Notes: generated from the letters alone by a model not told the origin. Positions 37,771-47,119 are shown, numbered from the stretch's first letter. The stretch: 64,000 nt of DNA from Thermoplasma acidophilum DSM 1728 (GCF_000195915.1 NC_002578.1:1111644-1175643); one strand, 5' to 3'. A program made the numbers and translations.

Positions 37771-38163
37771 ATGGCCAGAGATGTTGAAGCTCAGTTGAAT
37801 TATATCGAATCGCTTATATCATCCGTTGATTCACAGATCGATACCCTGAACAAGGCGATGATTGAGGTGCAGAGCACCATAGACCTTCTGTCCAACGGCG
37901 ATCTTGCCAGCAGCCCGGAGAAGCTCATTTCAATAGGATCTGGACTCTTCGCCAAGGGCAACATAACTATTGATGAGGATCTCATCGTTCCAATTGGTTC
38001 CGGGATATACGTTGCTGAGACAAAGGAAAGATCCGTGGAGAGGCTGAAGAAAAACCTTGAGGATATAAAGGCCTCGATACAGAAGCTCCTGGATCAGAGG
38101 AAAACGCTTGTTGATCAGTACAACACAGTCTACGCCACAGAGGCAACGAGAAATGTGAAATGA
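37771..38163 (+). CDS. pfdA: prefoldin alpha subunit
   Basis: A 130-residue subunit of the jellyfish-shaped hexamer that passes unfolded proteins to the thermosome. Two long coiled-coil helices (residues ~5-45 and ~90-128) flank a beta-hairpin region with LISIGSGLFAKGNI and DLIVPIGSGIYVAE, the doubled strand-turn of the alpha class. GAGG about seven bases before the ATG can serve as ribosome site. It lies directly between pgk and ftsY. Confidence 0.92.
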   Translation: MARDVEAQLNYIESLISSVDSQIDTLNKAMIEVQSTIDLLSNGDLASSPEKLISIGSGLFAKGNITIDEDLIVPIGSGIYVAETKERSVERLKKNLEDIKASIQKLLDQRKTLVDQYNTVYATEATRNVK

Positions 38164-38169
38164 TGGCAT

Positions 38170-39036
38170 ATGTTCGAAAAGCTGAAAAAGAAATTTGCTG
38201 AAATATTTCACCGTAAAAAGATCGATCCGGACGAGGTGGCGGATGAAATACCGCTCAAGCTTGTAGAAGCTGATGTGTCCCTCGAAGCTGCAGAGGATCT
38301 GGCATCACTTGTCCGGAATAAACTGAAGGAGGATACCACCCTGGATCCAAATGAGGTTCTCTCATCATCCATACTGGAGATGATGCCGGAATACAAGTTC
38401 GATGTACTTAATGTGAATAAGAAACCGTTCGTGGTGCTGTTCCTGGGTATAAACGGAACCGGCAAAACCACAACCATTGGAAAGTTTGCCCATTATCTCA
38501 AGCGCAACGGCAAAAGCGTCGTCATTGCAGCAGCTGATACGTTTCGGGCCGGTGCGATCGAACAGATATCGCTCATAGGCAGGGAGGCAGGAACAGAAGT
38601 CATCAGGCACGACAGGGGGAGCGATCCTTCTTCTGTCGCTTTTGACGCGATAGAGCATGCCAGGGCCAGAAACATAGACTACGTTCTGATAGACACTGCT
38701 GGCAGAATGAATACCAACAAGAACCTCCTTGATGAGATGAAGAAGATAAAGAGGGTTTCGAAGCCTGATCTTACCCTGCTCGTGATCGATGCTGTTTCCG
38801 GCCAGGACTCGGTGAACCAGGCCAGGATGTTTGAGGAGAACGTCGGATACGATGGCGTTATAGTAACTAAACTTGATACTGATGCCAGAGGCGGCTCAAT
38901 ACTCTCCATATATCATGACCTGAAAAAGCCAGTACTTTTCGTATGTACCGGGCAGGGCCTGGATGATATAATGCCTTTTGACAGGAACTGGTACGTTCGC
39001 AAGCTTATACCTGAGCCAGAGAACGAGACGGCATGA
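38170..39036 (+). CDS. ftsY: signal recognition particle receptor FtsY
   Basis: SRP receptor GTPase that docks ribosome-SRP complexes at the membrane. Of 288 residues the N domain is a four-helix bundle (~1-80). The NG motifs are GINGTGKTTTIGKFAH (G1, ~95), AADTFRAGAIEQ (insertion box), DTAGRMNTN, TKLDTDARGGSILS and the closing GQGLDDIMPFD. The short acidic A domain of bacteria is missing, as usual in archaea. It begins six bases after pfdA. A three-gene order with prefoldin and ftsY is common in euryarchaea (known, not checked). Confidence 0.95.
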   Translation: MFEKLKKKFAEIFHRKKIDPDEVADEIPLKLVEADVSLEAAEDLASLVRNKLKEDTTLDPNEVLSSSILEMMPEYKFDVLNVNKKPFVVLFLGINGTGKTTTIGKFAHYLKRNGKSVVIAAADTFRAGAIEQISLIGREAGTEVIRHDRGSDPSSVAFDAIEHARARNIDYVLIDTAGRMNTNKNLLDEMKKIKRVSKPDLTLLVIDAVSGQDSVNQARMFEENVGYDGVIVTKLDTDARGGSILSIYHDLKKPVLFVCTGQGLDDIMPFDRNWYVRKLIPEPENETA

Positions 39037-39189
39037 AACAATGATGTTGGCCGCCATAATAACGGCGCGAAGAGATGAATTCAGCATTGCCTCTGGCGAT
39101 TGAAATAAAAAGGACAGTTTTTTAAATTGTGCTCAACAAACAAATTCTTTTTATCCATTCTGCAGATGTTGCAGTACAGAAGTTCAAAG

Positions 39190-40230
39190 ATGATCTCCAT
39201 GGAGATTGTGGAATTCAAATGGCTGAAGTTCCTCGATAGATACCGTTCTATGGCGAAGCACAACCTTTCGAACAGTGGAATGCCGGAGCCAGACCTCCGA
39301 AGCATGGGCATAGACACGAGATATGAGAGCTATCTGAATGAGATGGTAGATCTTGATGCAGCCCTGCGGGATACCGTGGCAAGAAGATACGGTGTCGATA
39401 GGGACAACGTCATAATAACGAACGGTGGTACCGAGGCAATCTTCCTGGCCTCCGCTTTCATCAGCGCCAGTTCCGAAGTGATCGCAGTACCCTCTCCTGA
39501 ATACGAGCCGATATTCATCGTTCCAGAATCGCTCGATAGAAGGGTAAGAAGGGTAAAGCTTGAGAAGATAGGCCAGGCCGAGAAAAACAGCGAAAGCCTT
39601 GCCCTCAGCCTCCCAAATAACCCAACGGGAAAATACGGAGACATCGCAGATCTGGTCAGGGATGCAGGAAGAACGTACCGCTACGTATACATAGACGAAA
39701 CGTTCCACGATTTCACGGATGATAGGGGCTCATCGCTTTACGATGGTTCAAAGAACCTTATAGTATCCAACACGATGACGAAATTTTACGGGTTGAGCAG
39801 TCTCAGAGTTGGCTGGATAGTTTCCGATAAGGAGAACATAGATGCCATCAGGAGAATAAAGGATCTCACAACCATAAACAATGCGCGGTTTTCCCTGTTT
39901 CTGGCCAGGCAGGCAATTGAAAAGTGGGACAGGTTCAGGGAAAGGACGCACAGCATCGTCAGGAAAAATGCCGACATTGCCAGGAAGGAACTATCTGACT
40001 TCGGTTTCTATTCAGACGAATATGAGGGTGCACCGTTCATGTTCGTCGGTGACGGAAGGTTCGATTCGGAGATGATGGCTTCCAAAGCCATCAGTGGCTA
40101 TGGCGTGCTCGTTGCGCCTGGATCCTACTTCGGACTGGACGGGTATCTGCGCGTCTGTTTGACTGCGCTGGACGCAAGGGAAGATATAGCGGCATTCAGG
40201 GAATTTGCTGAGAAAGAGTTAGGGAAATGA
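39190..40230 (+). CDS. class I/II PLP aminotransferase (CobD/HisC-like)
   Basis: A ~346-residue fold-type I PLP enzyme. It has NGGTEAIFLASAF for the phosphate cup, SLPNNPTGKYGD (the conserved NNPTG), YIDETFHDF (Asp binding the pyridine ring) and SNTMTKFYGLSSLRVGW, where the Lys in TKFYGL forms the Schiff base. The C-terminal Arg is in GYLRVCL. It overlaps cobS by four bases, so threonine-phosphate decarboxylase (CobD), which makes the aminopropanol arm of cobalamin, is a good guess; histidinol-phosphate aminotransferase is the alternative. ATG codons at 39190 and 39199 are both possible starts. Confidence 0.75.
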   Translation: MISMEIVEFKWLKFLDRYRSMAKHNLSNSGMPEPDLRSMGIDTRYESYLNEMVDLDAALRDTVARRYGVDRDNVIITNGGTEAIFLASAFISASSEVIAVPSPEYEPIFIVPESLDRRVRRVKLEKIGQAEKNSESLALSLPNNPTGKYGDIADLVRDAGRTYRYVYIDETFHDFTDDRGSSLYDGSKNLIVSNTMTKFYGLSSLRVGWIVSDKENIDAIRRIKDLTTINNARFSLFLARQAIEKWDRFRERTHSIVRKNADIARKELSDFGFYSDEYEGAPFMFVGDGRFDSEMMASKAISGYGVLVAPGSYFGLDGYLRVCLTALDAREDIAAFREFAEKELGK

Positions 40231-40994
40231 AGGGTCTCAGGTCTGCCTTTTCCTTCTTCACCATAATACCGATAAAGTCTGAACTGGATGAACACCTTAT
40301 AGCCTACGTGCCGCTTGTTGCACTTTTTGATGCGGCTCTGGCTGCCTCCCTTTACGTTGCAATTTACGGGATCTCAAAACTCCTGGCTTCATTCATTTCA
40401 GTATCGGCCATCTACATTGTCAACGGCCTGAACCACGTTGATGCGGTAGCGGACGCGGGCGACGCGATGATGATAAGAAACAGGTCCAGGATCAGGGAGG
40501 TGTTTGAGGATCACGATGTGGGGGCCGGCGGCGTCTTCACACTCATCTTCGTATACCTTCTGGCCCTGATCTCCCTTTCCAGCATGGATCTTTACATCGG
40601 GATTTTTTCCATTATACTGGCAGAATTCTTATCGAAGTCGATGATGATGATAACGCTCCACAGATCCAGGCCTTTGTTTCAGGGCATTGGAAGTCTGTTC
40701 ATAGACCTGTACAGAAAGCATGATTCGCTGTATACCGTGGAATTCGTGGTCATACCCATTGTACTCGCTCTTCTCTCTCGTGCGTCTATAATGATATCCG
40801 TTGCACTTGCGTTTCTCATCTTTATAATAGTTAAGATGGCGGTAATTCGCAGATTCGGAGGCATAAACGGAGATCTTGCCGGTTTCATTGGCGAGCTTGG
40901 AAGATCGATCTTCCTTATGATCTCGCTAATCATGGCTCAGTCAAGCGTACTGTCCACGTATGACATCCTTTCAAAGATCATGTCATCACTGTGA
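40227..40994 (+). CDS. cobS: cobalamin synthase (CobS)
   Basis: Membrane enzyme joining adenosylcobinamide-GDP to alpha-ribazole(-phosphate) in the last assembly steps of B12. The 255 residues have about six membrane segments. The motif NGLNHVDAVADAGDAMM corresponds to the family D-G-x-A-D-[TA]-x-D-G-L signature, and FGGINGDLAGFIGE to the conserved GG-x-T-GD-x-x-G motif. The start overlaps the aminotransferase stop (ATGA). Its last ~58 bases overlap the convergent cgi121 gene. Confidence 0.87.
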   Translation: MKGLRSAFSFFTIIPIKSELDEHLIAYVPLVALFDAALAASLYVAIYGISKLLASFISVSAIYIVNGLNHVDAVADAGDAMMIRNRSRIREVFEDHDVGAGGVFTLIFVYLLALISLSSMDLYIGIFSIILAEFLSKSMMMITLHRSRPLFQGIGSLFIDLYRKHDSLYTVEFVVIPIVLALLSRASIMISVALAFLIFIIVKMAVIRRFGGINGDLAGFIGELGRSIFLMISLIMAQSSVLSTYDILSKIMSSL

Positions 40995-41362
40995 TCGGCC
41001 GGAATCGATGCCTGAGTCTCCGATACTTCTGGAAATTGCGAAATAAAGTCACTTATATCGGATTCATCCTCATAGACCAGCGCAAATGACCTGTCCCCAG
41101 CAGAAACCCCGCATTTTTTTATGGCGTCCTGTATCTGATCGCACCCGCAAAGATACATCAGTATCAGTATACCGACATCCCTGATCCTGCTACCATTTTC
41201 TGAACGCCTTATGGCCCTTTCCATGGCTGATTCAAGAGCGGAAATTGAAGCTATACAGTCCAGTTTCACAGGTTGAAATACAGAACGCCTGGATCTTACA
41301 AATTTGATTATGCTGGAAATATCCGTATCTTTGCAATAAAAAAATTTTGTTTTAAGCTGCAT
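40937..41362 (-). CDS. cgi121: KEOPS complex subunit Cgi121-like protein
   Basis: A 141-residue protein. Residues ~40-105 (ISALESAMERAIRR, then VGILILMYLCGCDQIQDAIKKCG and FALVYEDES) match the Cgi121 pattern known from Methanocaldococcus: A-x-x-x-A helix, E/L-I-L-x-x-x-x-G-x-x-QI-x-x-AI-x-x-x-G, and a final strand plus EDE. KEOPS makes the t6A37 base of ANN-decoding tRNAs; Cgi121 binds tRNA in the complex. The conserved His of the usual KH pair is not evident here. The start overlaps the lonB stop by 11 bases, so it is translated after lonB. The assignment is by pattern, not by search. Confidence 0.72.
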   Translation of the reverse strand: MQLKTKFFYCKDTDISSIIKFVRSRRSVFQPVKLDCIASISALESAMERAIRRSENGSRIRDVGILILMYLCGCDQIQDAIKKCGVSAGDRSFALVYEDESDISDFISQFPEVSETQASIPADHSDDMIFERMSYVDSTLD

Positions 41363-43325
41363 TATTTCCTGCTCTTGTGGTTGCTGGAGTGGCTGGCCTC
41401 TGCGGCTTTATGATCTTGGCCGCGTTGATCAGGTTTGATATCCTGTCAAAGAGCTTCTCCTTTTCGGGCGAATTGACAAGAGCAACTCTCAGTACGTCCT
41501 CGATGGTCTTTGCAGGTATGATCTCTATCTTGTTCACATGATCTGCATCCAGTATTATATCGCTGTAATTCAGTTCTGGGACGATGACCTTGTTCAGACC
41601 TGCTTCTATAGCTGCCTCAACCTTTGCGGTTACGCCGCCAACCGGTAGAACATCACCCCTGACGCTGAGTGATCCCGTCATGGCAACGCTCTGATCCACT
41701 GGTATGTTCTCTATCGCTGAGATAACTGCAGTGGCTATTGATACGCTGGCTGAGTCTCCTTCAACTCCCTCGTAAGTTCCAACGAACTGTATGTGAATAT
41801 CCATATTGGATATGTCCTTTCCTGTCAACTTCTTGAATACCGCCGATACGTTGAGCACAGCTTCCTTGGCAATATCTCCGAGCTTTCCGGTAGCTATTAT
41901 GTTTCCAGCACCCTTGTGTTCGGCCGGGGTGACCTCTGCAACTATTGGCAGAACTACACCGGTATATTCAGACATGCCGGTATCCGCACCAACAACAGCC
42001 AGGCCGTTTACCATTCCCACAACGCTGCCCTCTGTCCTGAATGTTTTGTATATCTTCTTTATCTCAATGGACCTGTCAGCTATCTGCTGCTCCAGAGGCT
42101 TCGCTAGGTTCTTAGCGGCTATTACATCGGCTGCTGTAACGACAGTTTTCTTCTGCGATACTGCTATATCTCCGGCTACCCTGACGAGTCCGCCCAGCTC
42201 CCTGAGCCTCAAGGTCAGCTTGTTCCTCCTTCCGGATCTCTTCTGAGCTTCCTTTATAACTTCTATTATGGCTGACTTGTCAAAGTGCGGTATCTTCTTG
42301 TCCTTTTCAACTTCCTGTGCTATGAACTGAACGAGCTTTCTCCTGTTCTCGTCGTTGTCATCCATGTAATCGTTCACAACGACCTCATAACCGTATCCGC
42401 GTATCCTTGACCTGAGCGCAGGGTGCATATTTCTTATCGCATCATAGTTTCCGGCAGCAACGAGTACAAAGTCGCATGGCACAGGTTCTGTCTGCACCAT
42501 GGCGCCTGCACTGCGCTCGCTCTGGCCTGAAATCGGGTACTTCTTTTCCTGCAGTGCAGTAAGTATTGCCTGCTGATCCTCGGGCCTGAGAAGGTTTATC
42601 TCATCTATGAATAGGACACCCTTGTGGGCCTTGTGTATGTTGCCCGCCTCAACCCTCTCATGGGCTGGGGTCTCCAAGCCCCCGGACTGGAAAGGATCAT
42701 GCCTGACATCTCCCAGCAGGGCACCCGAATGCGCTCCAGTAGAATCAACGAATGGAGGTTTGTCGTTCGGGTTATGGGAAACGAGCAGTTTCGGTACCAT
42801 GGCCCTCTCGTTTCTTATCACAGGGTTGAAGGCCATGGCCATGTACAGGAAGGCCGCGGCCATTATGGCAAAGAATATCAGAGTTATGGAACGAAGAACT
42901 ATTGCAGCTATTATACCCAGCAATACAACTGAGAATATCACAAACATTATGCTTCTGGATCTGTCCCTTTTCTCCCTCTCCGCCTTGATCTGGTACTGTC
43001 TAACGATCTCCTTGCCCTTCCCTGCAGGGACAGTTTTGATCTTTGGCTTGTTTGGATCTTCCGGATTTGGAAAAACGAGAATATCCTCCAGTTCACTCTT
43101 GGGCAGGAAATCAACCATTGACTGTGCAAGCATCGATTTTCCAGTACCCGGCTCTCCTATCAGGATCACGTGCCTCCTCTGAAGGGCGGCTTTTTTAACG
43201 ATCTCGCCGGCCTGATCCTGCCCGATGACCTGATCAAAAAGGAGTTTAGGCACATGGATATCTTTGGTTGTCTCTATGTCAAGTTTATTGACCCACTCCT
43301 CGACGCTCTCAATGTTTTCTTCCAC
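41352..43325 (-). CDS. lonB: membrane-bound Lon protease (LonB)
   Basis: Archaeal ATP-dependent protease anchored on the inside of the membrane, 657 residues. AAA+ motifs: Walker A GEPGTGKS at 57-64, Walker B VLFIDEINLL, sensor and arginine finger region ALRSRIRGYG. Two membrane helices interrupt the ATPase domain at ~125-165, a mark of LonB. The protease domain has the Ser-Lys dyad: Ser525 in EGDSAS and Lys568 in GGVTAKVEAA. The tail is low-complexity (ATPATTRAG). The start is GTG at 43325, ~25 bases after TTATTTATG, so leaderless. It overlaps cgi121. Confidence 0.95.
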   Translation of the reverse strand: MEENIESVEEWVNKLDIETTKDIHVPKLLFDQVIGQDQAGEIVKKAALQRRHVILIGEPGTGKSMLAQSMVDFLPKSELEDILVFPNPEDPNKPKIKTVPAGKGKEIVRQYQIKAEREKRDRSRSIMFVIFSVVLLGIIAAIVLRSITLIFFAIMAAAFLYMAMAFNPVIRNERAMVPKLLVSHNPNDKPPFVDSTGAHSGALLGDVRHDPFQSGGLETPAHERVEAGNIHKAHKGVLFIDEINLLRPEDQQAILTALQEKKYPISGQSERSAGAMVQTEPVPCDFVLVAAGNYDAIRNMHPALRSRIRGYGYEVVVNDYMDDNDENRRKLVQFIAQEVEKDKKIPHFDKSAIIEVIKEAQKRSGRRNKLTLRLRELGGLVRVAGDIAVSQKKTVVTAADVIAAKNLAKPLEQQIADRSIEIKKIYKTFRTEGSVVGMVNGLAVVGADTGMSEYTGVVLPIVAEVTPAEHKGAGNIIATGKLGDIAKEAVLNVSAVFKKLTGKDISNMDIHIQFVGTYEGVEGDSASVSIATAVISAIENIPVDQSVAMTGSLSVRGDVLPVGGVTAKVEAAIEAGLNKVIVPELNYSDIILDADHVNKIEIIPAKTIEDVLRVALVNSPEKEKLFDRISNLINAAKIIKPQRPATPATTRAGNNAA

Positions 43326-43484
43326 AACTTCATAATCAAAATTTCATAAATAAGCCTTTCCTAAATTAGAACGTTTAAAATGTCGCCCTATGTGAAATCA
43401 AAAGTCCAGTATAATACGCAAAAAAACAATGAACAAATTTTCGCAAAATTAGTTCGGAAATAAAATGGAAGCGGCCTAGAAGGA

Positions 43485-43826
43485 TCAGCCAATTTCCACA
43501 GTGTAAACCTTCTTATCGCTGAACATGTTCTTCATATTTCGTACTTCCTCAACTATCTCTGGATTGATCTTGAAGTACTTGAAACCGTTCTTGGACTGCT
43601 CTACGATCACAAGTCCAAGCCCTATGAGGCTCTCCTCACCAGTGTACCTGACTCCAAGTCCCTCAAGACACCCCTTAACATTCGAGGGGTCCGACTTAAC
43701 AGCTCTCGATATCTCCGACAAGTAGGATCTGTAAGGGTATATGGAGAGAAGATAGAAGAGGACCTTTCTCCTCAGTTCACTCCTGTTCAATGACCTTAAT
43801 ATGTTCCCGTCGACTATCGGTTCCAT
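43485..43826 (-). CDS. archaeal winged-HTH transcriptional regulator
   Basis: A 113-residue DNA-binding protein. SELRRKVLFYLLSIYPYRSYLSEISRAVKSDPSNVKGCLEGLG is a winged-helix core with the recognition helix in DPSNVKGCLEGL. The wing ends in GLGLVIVEQSKNGFKYFKIN. There is no ligand or metal motif. It is of a small archaeal class of ArsR/MarR-like regulators whose targets are unknown. The ATG at 43826 is preferred over 43841 because the TATA box (43848-43858) then lies ~27 bases upstream. The 158-base gap to lonB holds nothing else. Confidence 0.75.
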   Translation of the reverse strand: MEPIVDGNILRSLNRSELRRKVLFYLLSIYPYRSYLSEISRAVKSDPSNVKGCLEGLGVRYTGEESLIGLGLVIVEQSKNGFKYFKINPEIVEEVRNMKNMFSDKKVYTVEIG

Positions 43827-43875
43827 AAATGAAGATGACATAAACAGTATTTAAATTTTTTTGGTATATACACCG

Positions 43876-45180
43876 TCACTTGATCCTCAGCTGTTCGTCC
43901 TCTTGCTTTTCCACGATTAGTATTAATCCGTCTCTACCAACGATCTTGACCCTGGAACCCTTGGGTATTCGGGATCCGTTCGAAGATCTTGCCTGCCATT
44001 CTATGCCGTCAACCGAAACCCAGCCCTTTTCATCTATACCCTCCACGGCGTATCCCATCTTTCCGATGAGGGATTCGGCACCGGTCCATTTTCCCCTGAA
44101 TTTAAATGTGCGCACTATCCTTCTTATGTAGAAGGCGAGAAATCCGGCAACGATCACTATTAGTATAGATGTTAGAAGATCGAATGTTGTGAATGGCGAC
44201 GGAGAATAACCTGGATTTGATGAATAGTACGGTGAGGCGAGAAGAAACGTACCGATCAGACCGACAACAACTCCAGATAGAAGGGCGAAGCCGTGGCCCA
44301 TCTTGGCCTCCAGTATAATAAGGACAGAACCCATGAGCAACAGCAGCACACCAACCAATGAAGCTGATATCAACTGAAGGCCAAGGAAGCCGAGTATAAG
44401 CAGAGTTATGCCGGCAATCGTCAGAACCACACTCCCGTGATAGATATCAAGCATTATGGCTACGAAACCAAGCAATATAAATATTCCGTCAACGTAAGCG
44501 TTACTCAGAAAGCTGAGAAAGTTATCGTATGCTGAGGGATAAACCGACACCTGCGGATAGGATGATAGGGATAATGAAGCCAGTGCCTTATCAAGGGAAC
44601 CGTATATCCCATTTATGAGATGTATTCTGTACGCCTCCGTATCATTGTAAGCCGTATTGTTGCTCACCATTGAGTACGCCGCAGTGGTATTTCTTCCGTG
44701 TTCCGCAGCTAAACTGACCATGTACTGTTCCATGGCACTTGTGGTGTGCTGCTGCTCCAGCGATGTTCCGCCCACAACAATGGGTGTGGAAGGCCCTATA
44801 TACGTCCCATTGGCCATGAAGATGTAATCCGTGGCCATGGCAACATAGGATCCTGCAGAAGCTGCCATGGCGTTCTGCGGTACATAGGTGATGGTTATTA
44901 TACCCCTTGATTCTGCGCTTGTTATGGATGATACCATCTGTATCATATTTTCCAGTTCACCGCCGGGCGTATTCATATCTATGACCACTGCTGCGGTTGT
45001 GGTGTTTGATATGGAATTCATTGTGCTGGTGATCATGGCGGCGGAACCTGCATCTATCTCTTCGTCGAGGTATATCACAACCACGTTCTTCTGCGGCTGT
45101 GCCTGAGAATCAGCCGCTATACTTACCAGTAATAGGAGTAAAAATACCGCCATAACTGCTATGATGAATGGGCGATGCAT
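43876..45180 (-). CDS. NfeD-family membrane serine protease (ClpP class)
   Basis: A 434-residue membrane protein of the long NfeD type. A signal/anchor segment comes first (FIIAVMAVFLLLLLVSIA). The ClpP-like domain (~35-190) has VVVIDMNTPGGELENM and the nucleophile in PQNAMAASAGSYVAMATDYIFM, with Ser in SAGSY and a downstream Lys-bearing segment near GSLDKALA. Four to five membrane segments (~225-355) and a C-terminal OB-type NfeD domain (LIGKMGYAVEGI...RVKIVGRDGLILIVE) complete it. Such proteases cleave stomatin-like proteins; no stomatin gene is in the window. CATATTTAAG near 45205-45214 gives a leaderless start. Confidence 0.88.
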   Translation of the reverse strand: MHRPFIIAVMAVFLLLLLVSIAADSQAQPQKNVVVIYLDEEIDAGSAAMITSTMNSISNTTTAAVVIDMNTPGGELENMIQMVSSITSAESRGIITITYVPQNAMAASAGSYVAMATDYIFMANGTYIGPSTPIVVGGTSLEQQHTTSAMEQYMVSLAAEHGRNTTAAYSMVSNNTAYNDTEAYRIHLINGIYGSLDKALASLSLSSYPQVSVYPSAYDNFLSFLSNAYVDGIFILLGFVAIMLDIYHGSVVLTIAGITLLILGFLGLQLISASLVGVLLLLMGSVLIILEAKMGHGFALLSGVVVGLIGTFLLASPYYSSNPGYSPSPFTTFDLLTSILIVIVAGFLAFYIRRIVRTFKFRGKWTGAESLIGKMGYAVEGIDEKGWVSVDGIEWQARSSNGSRIPKGSRVKIVGRDGLILIVEKQEDEQLRIK

Positions 45181-45192
45181 CAGTATAATAAA

Positions 45193-45639
45193 TCAATGCT
45201 TCCTTAAATATGTACCCATATATTCGGCCTGCCCCAGCACATGGCCCCTGACAGCATTATCGAAGTCTTTCCGCTTCATTCCGGCCTTTGTAAGAGTTGT
45301 GTCCAGAGCAAGCACCTTGAAATAATATCTGTGGGGCTTTCCTGGCGGAGGGCATGGACCTCCATAGCCCTTATTCCCAAAATCATTAACTCCACTTAAC
45401 ACGCCAGTCTGCTTAAGAATTGAAGAATCTATAACCTTTACCGAAGTGGGAATATTGTAGATGATACAGTGGGTGAATAGGCCCGACGGAGCATCCGGAT
45501 CATCCACGATCAGCGCAAGACTTTTCGTTCCTGATGGAAATCCCTCTACAGCTATAGCTGGCATCCTGTCTTCTCCATCGCATGTGTATTCAACGGGTAT
45601 CTGAGACCCCTTACCAAAACCCTCAACCTTGACCTCCAT
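45193..45639 (-). CDS. PEBP-family protein (YbhB/YbcL type)
   Basis: A ~148-residue phosphatidylethanolamine-binding-like fold. Motifs: SQIPVEYTCDGEDRMPAI, ALIVDDPDAPSGLFTHCIIYNIP (the conserved D-P-D-A-P and H ligand site) and GYGGPCPPPGKPHRYYFKVLAL, all standard for bacterial/archaeal PEBP. The biochemical role of these homologues is unknown. The ATG at 45639 is chosen over 45678: it follows GAGGT by seven bases and a TATA-like CATATAG by ~25 bases, and gives the usual family N-terminus. Confidence 0.87.
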   Translation of the reverse strand: MEVKVEGFGKGSQIPVEYTCDGEDRMPAIAVEGFPSGTKSLALIVDDPDAPSGLFTHCIIYNIPTSVKVIDSSILKQTGVLSGVNDFGNKGYGGPCPPPGKPHRYYFKVLALDTTLTKAGMKRKDFDNAVRGHVLGQAEYMGTYLRKH

Positions 45640-45782
45640 ACAATCAACCTCTGCCTGATCACTATATGACCTATTCATGTATTTATCATTATATTATTCT
45701 TTGCAAAAGCACCGAACGTTTTGAACGATAGATTGGACAGCGCATCACTTCAAACGTTTTAACACGCATTATGAACTTGCCT

Positions 45783-47015
45783 TCAGGCTCGATTTGTAGT
45801 TCCTGTCGCCGGGGCTGTCCTCCTCAGAAAACTGTTGCCCATGAATATATAGGCCAGGGCAGTCATGAGCGTGGCGGCTGCGATTGAAACCCAGAACGTG
45901 AGAGTGGATGCCCGCAGCAGATACAGAAAGTAGAGGCCAAATATGGTTCCAAAGAACCTTCCGAAGCTCGTGAGAAGGTTATAGGATCCTATGTATGTAC
46001 CCTTCTTTTCTGGAGGAGCAAGCGTTGTTATTATGGTCTGTGTAGTCGGAGCCATAAAATCCTCCCCTATTGTGAATATGAGCATGGCAATCAGGAAGTA
46101 TTCAAATGTTCCATTGAAGGCCAGTACAACGAAACCGGCTGCGTAGAATATGGTGCCTATGCCTCTCCAGAACACCGCGTTCATCCTGGAAGACATTAGC
46201 CTGAGAATTGGCATCTGCAGTGCGATTACGGCCAGCCCATTGACGGAGTATATCAGGCCTATATCAATCAAGGGAAGGGATTTCAGATCGAAGGCGTAAA
46301 CGGTCATTGTCGGGCCATTTTGCCTCAGCGTGAACCCGAGCACCACGCCGACTATCGTGAAGAGAAAGAAAAACCGGTCTGTCTTGAATATCCTGAGCTT
46401 TATCTCCTCCTTTCTGAAGCTGCTGATCGCGTATGTTTCCTTTACGTTGAAGTACAGTATGAGAAGTTCTCCCACAGTGAGAACAGAGGCCAGTATAAAG
46501 ATATAAGAGAAGCTTATCGAACTGAGAATGCCTCCTATGAGTGGACCCACTGCAGCCCCAAGATTTGCAAGTATCCTTATGAGCGTGTATCCGGAGAGCC
46601 TCTGACTGAGGCTGGTTATATCGGCCACGGCTGCCTCTATTGCCGGGTACTGGAGAGAGTTCAGTATTATTGTGCCGTACCAGGGCATTACCAGATAGAT
46701 GAAGCTGAGGTGAAAGAAGACCGCCACAAACATCAGGAAATAGAGTATGCTTGCCGGTATTGGTATTATTATGAGAAATGCCCTTCTGCCAATTCTGTCT
46801 GTCCATTTTCCGGAATAGTACTGTACTATGGCCATCACAATGGCAGAAGATCCGAGGATCAAGCCGGTTATGAGAAAGGAGATATGATAGACACTGATGA
46901 ATATCAGAGGCAGAAATATGAATGCAGATACTCTCCCCGAGGCACGTATGAACCTTGAAATGCCCAGATAGAGAACCCTCCTATCCAGGCCACTGAAACC
47001 ATATGAATAAGCCAT
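45783..47015 (-). CDS. MFS transporter
   Basis: A 410-residue protein with about 12 membrane segments. The A-motif YYSGKWTDRIGRRAFLIIIPIP lies after segment 2. Further segments include LGAAVGPLIGGILSSISFSYIF (C-motif-like) and GEDFMAPTTQTIITTLAPPEKKGTYIG between segments 10 and 11. It resembles multidrug-type exporters; the substrate is unknown. It is transcribed away from grpE, with 126 bases between the starts. Confidence 0.8.
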   Translation of the reverse strand: MAYSYGFSGLDRRVLYLGISRFIRASGRVSAFIFLPLIFISVYHISFLITGLILGSSAIVMAIVQYYSGKWTDRIGRRAFLIIIPIPASILYFLMFVAVFFHLSFIYLVMPWYGTIILNSLQYPAIEAAVADITSLSQRLSGYTLIRILANLGAAVGPLIGGILSSISFSYIFILASVLTVGELLILYFNVKETYAISSFRKEEIKLRIFKTDRFFFLFTIVGVVLGFTLRQNGPTMTVYAFDLKSLPLIDIGLIYSVNGLAVIALQMPILRLMSSRMNAVFWRGIGTIFYAAGFVVLAFNGTFEYFLIAMLIFTIGEDFMAPTTQTIITTLAPPEKKGTYIGSYNLLTSFGRFFGTIFGLYFLYLLRASTLTFWVSIAAATLMTALAYIFMGNSFLRRTAPATGTTNRA

Positions 47016-47111
47016 TATCTATAGGCTGATTACTTTCTATCTCTTAACCTCTTCCACCATTAATAATGCATCCGCCGTTCATTGATAATTGAGATCACTA
47101 TTCCAACTATC

Positions 47112-47119
47112 TTTATATA
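47112..47119 (+). promoter_or_regulatory. TATA box of the grpE-dnaK-dnaJ operon
   Basis: TTTATATA centred ~26 bases before the grpE ATG at 47142, giving a leaderless first gene. No CIRCE-type inverted repeat or other known heat-shock operator is visible in the 126-base gap. Confidence 0.6.

Noticed and set aside
46264-46958. Long open frames (180 and 212 codons) inside the MFS gene 45783-47015
   Set aside because: They are frame shadows of a membrane-protein gene with biased codons; the products are rich in Tyr, His and Arg without domain pattern.
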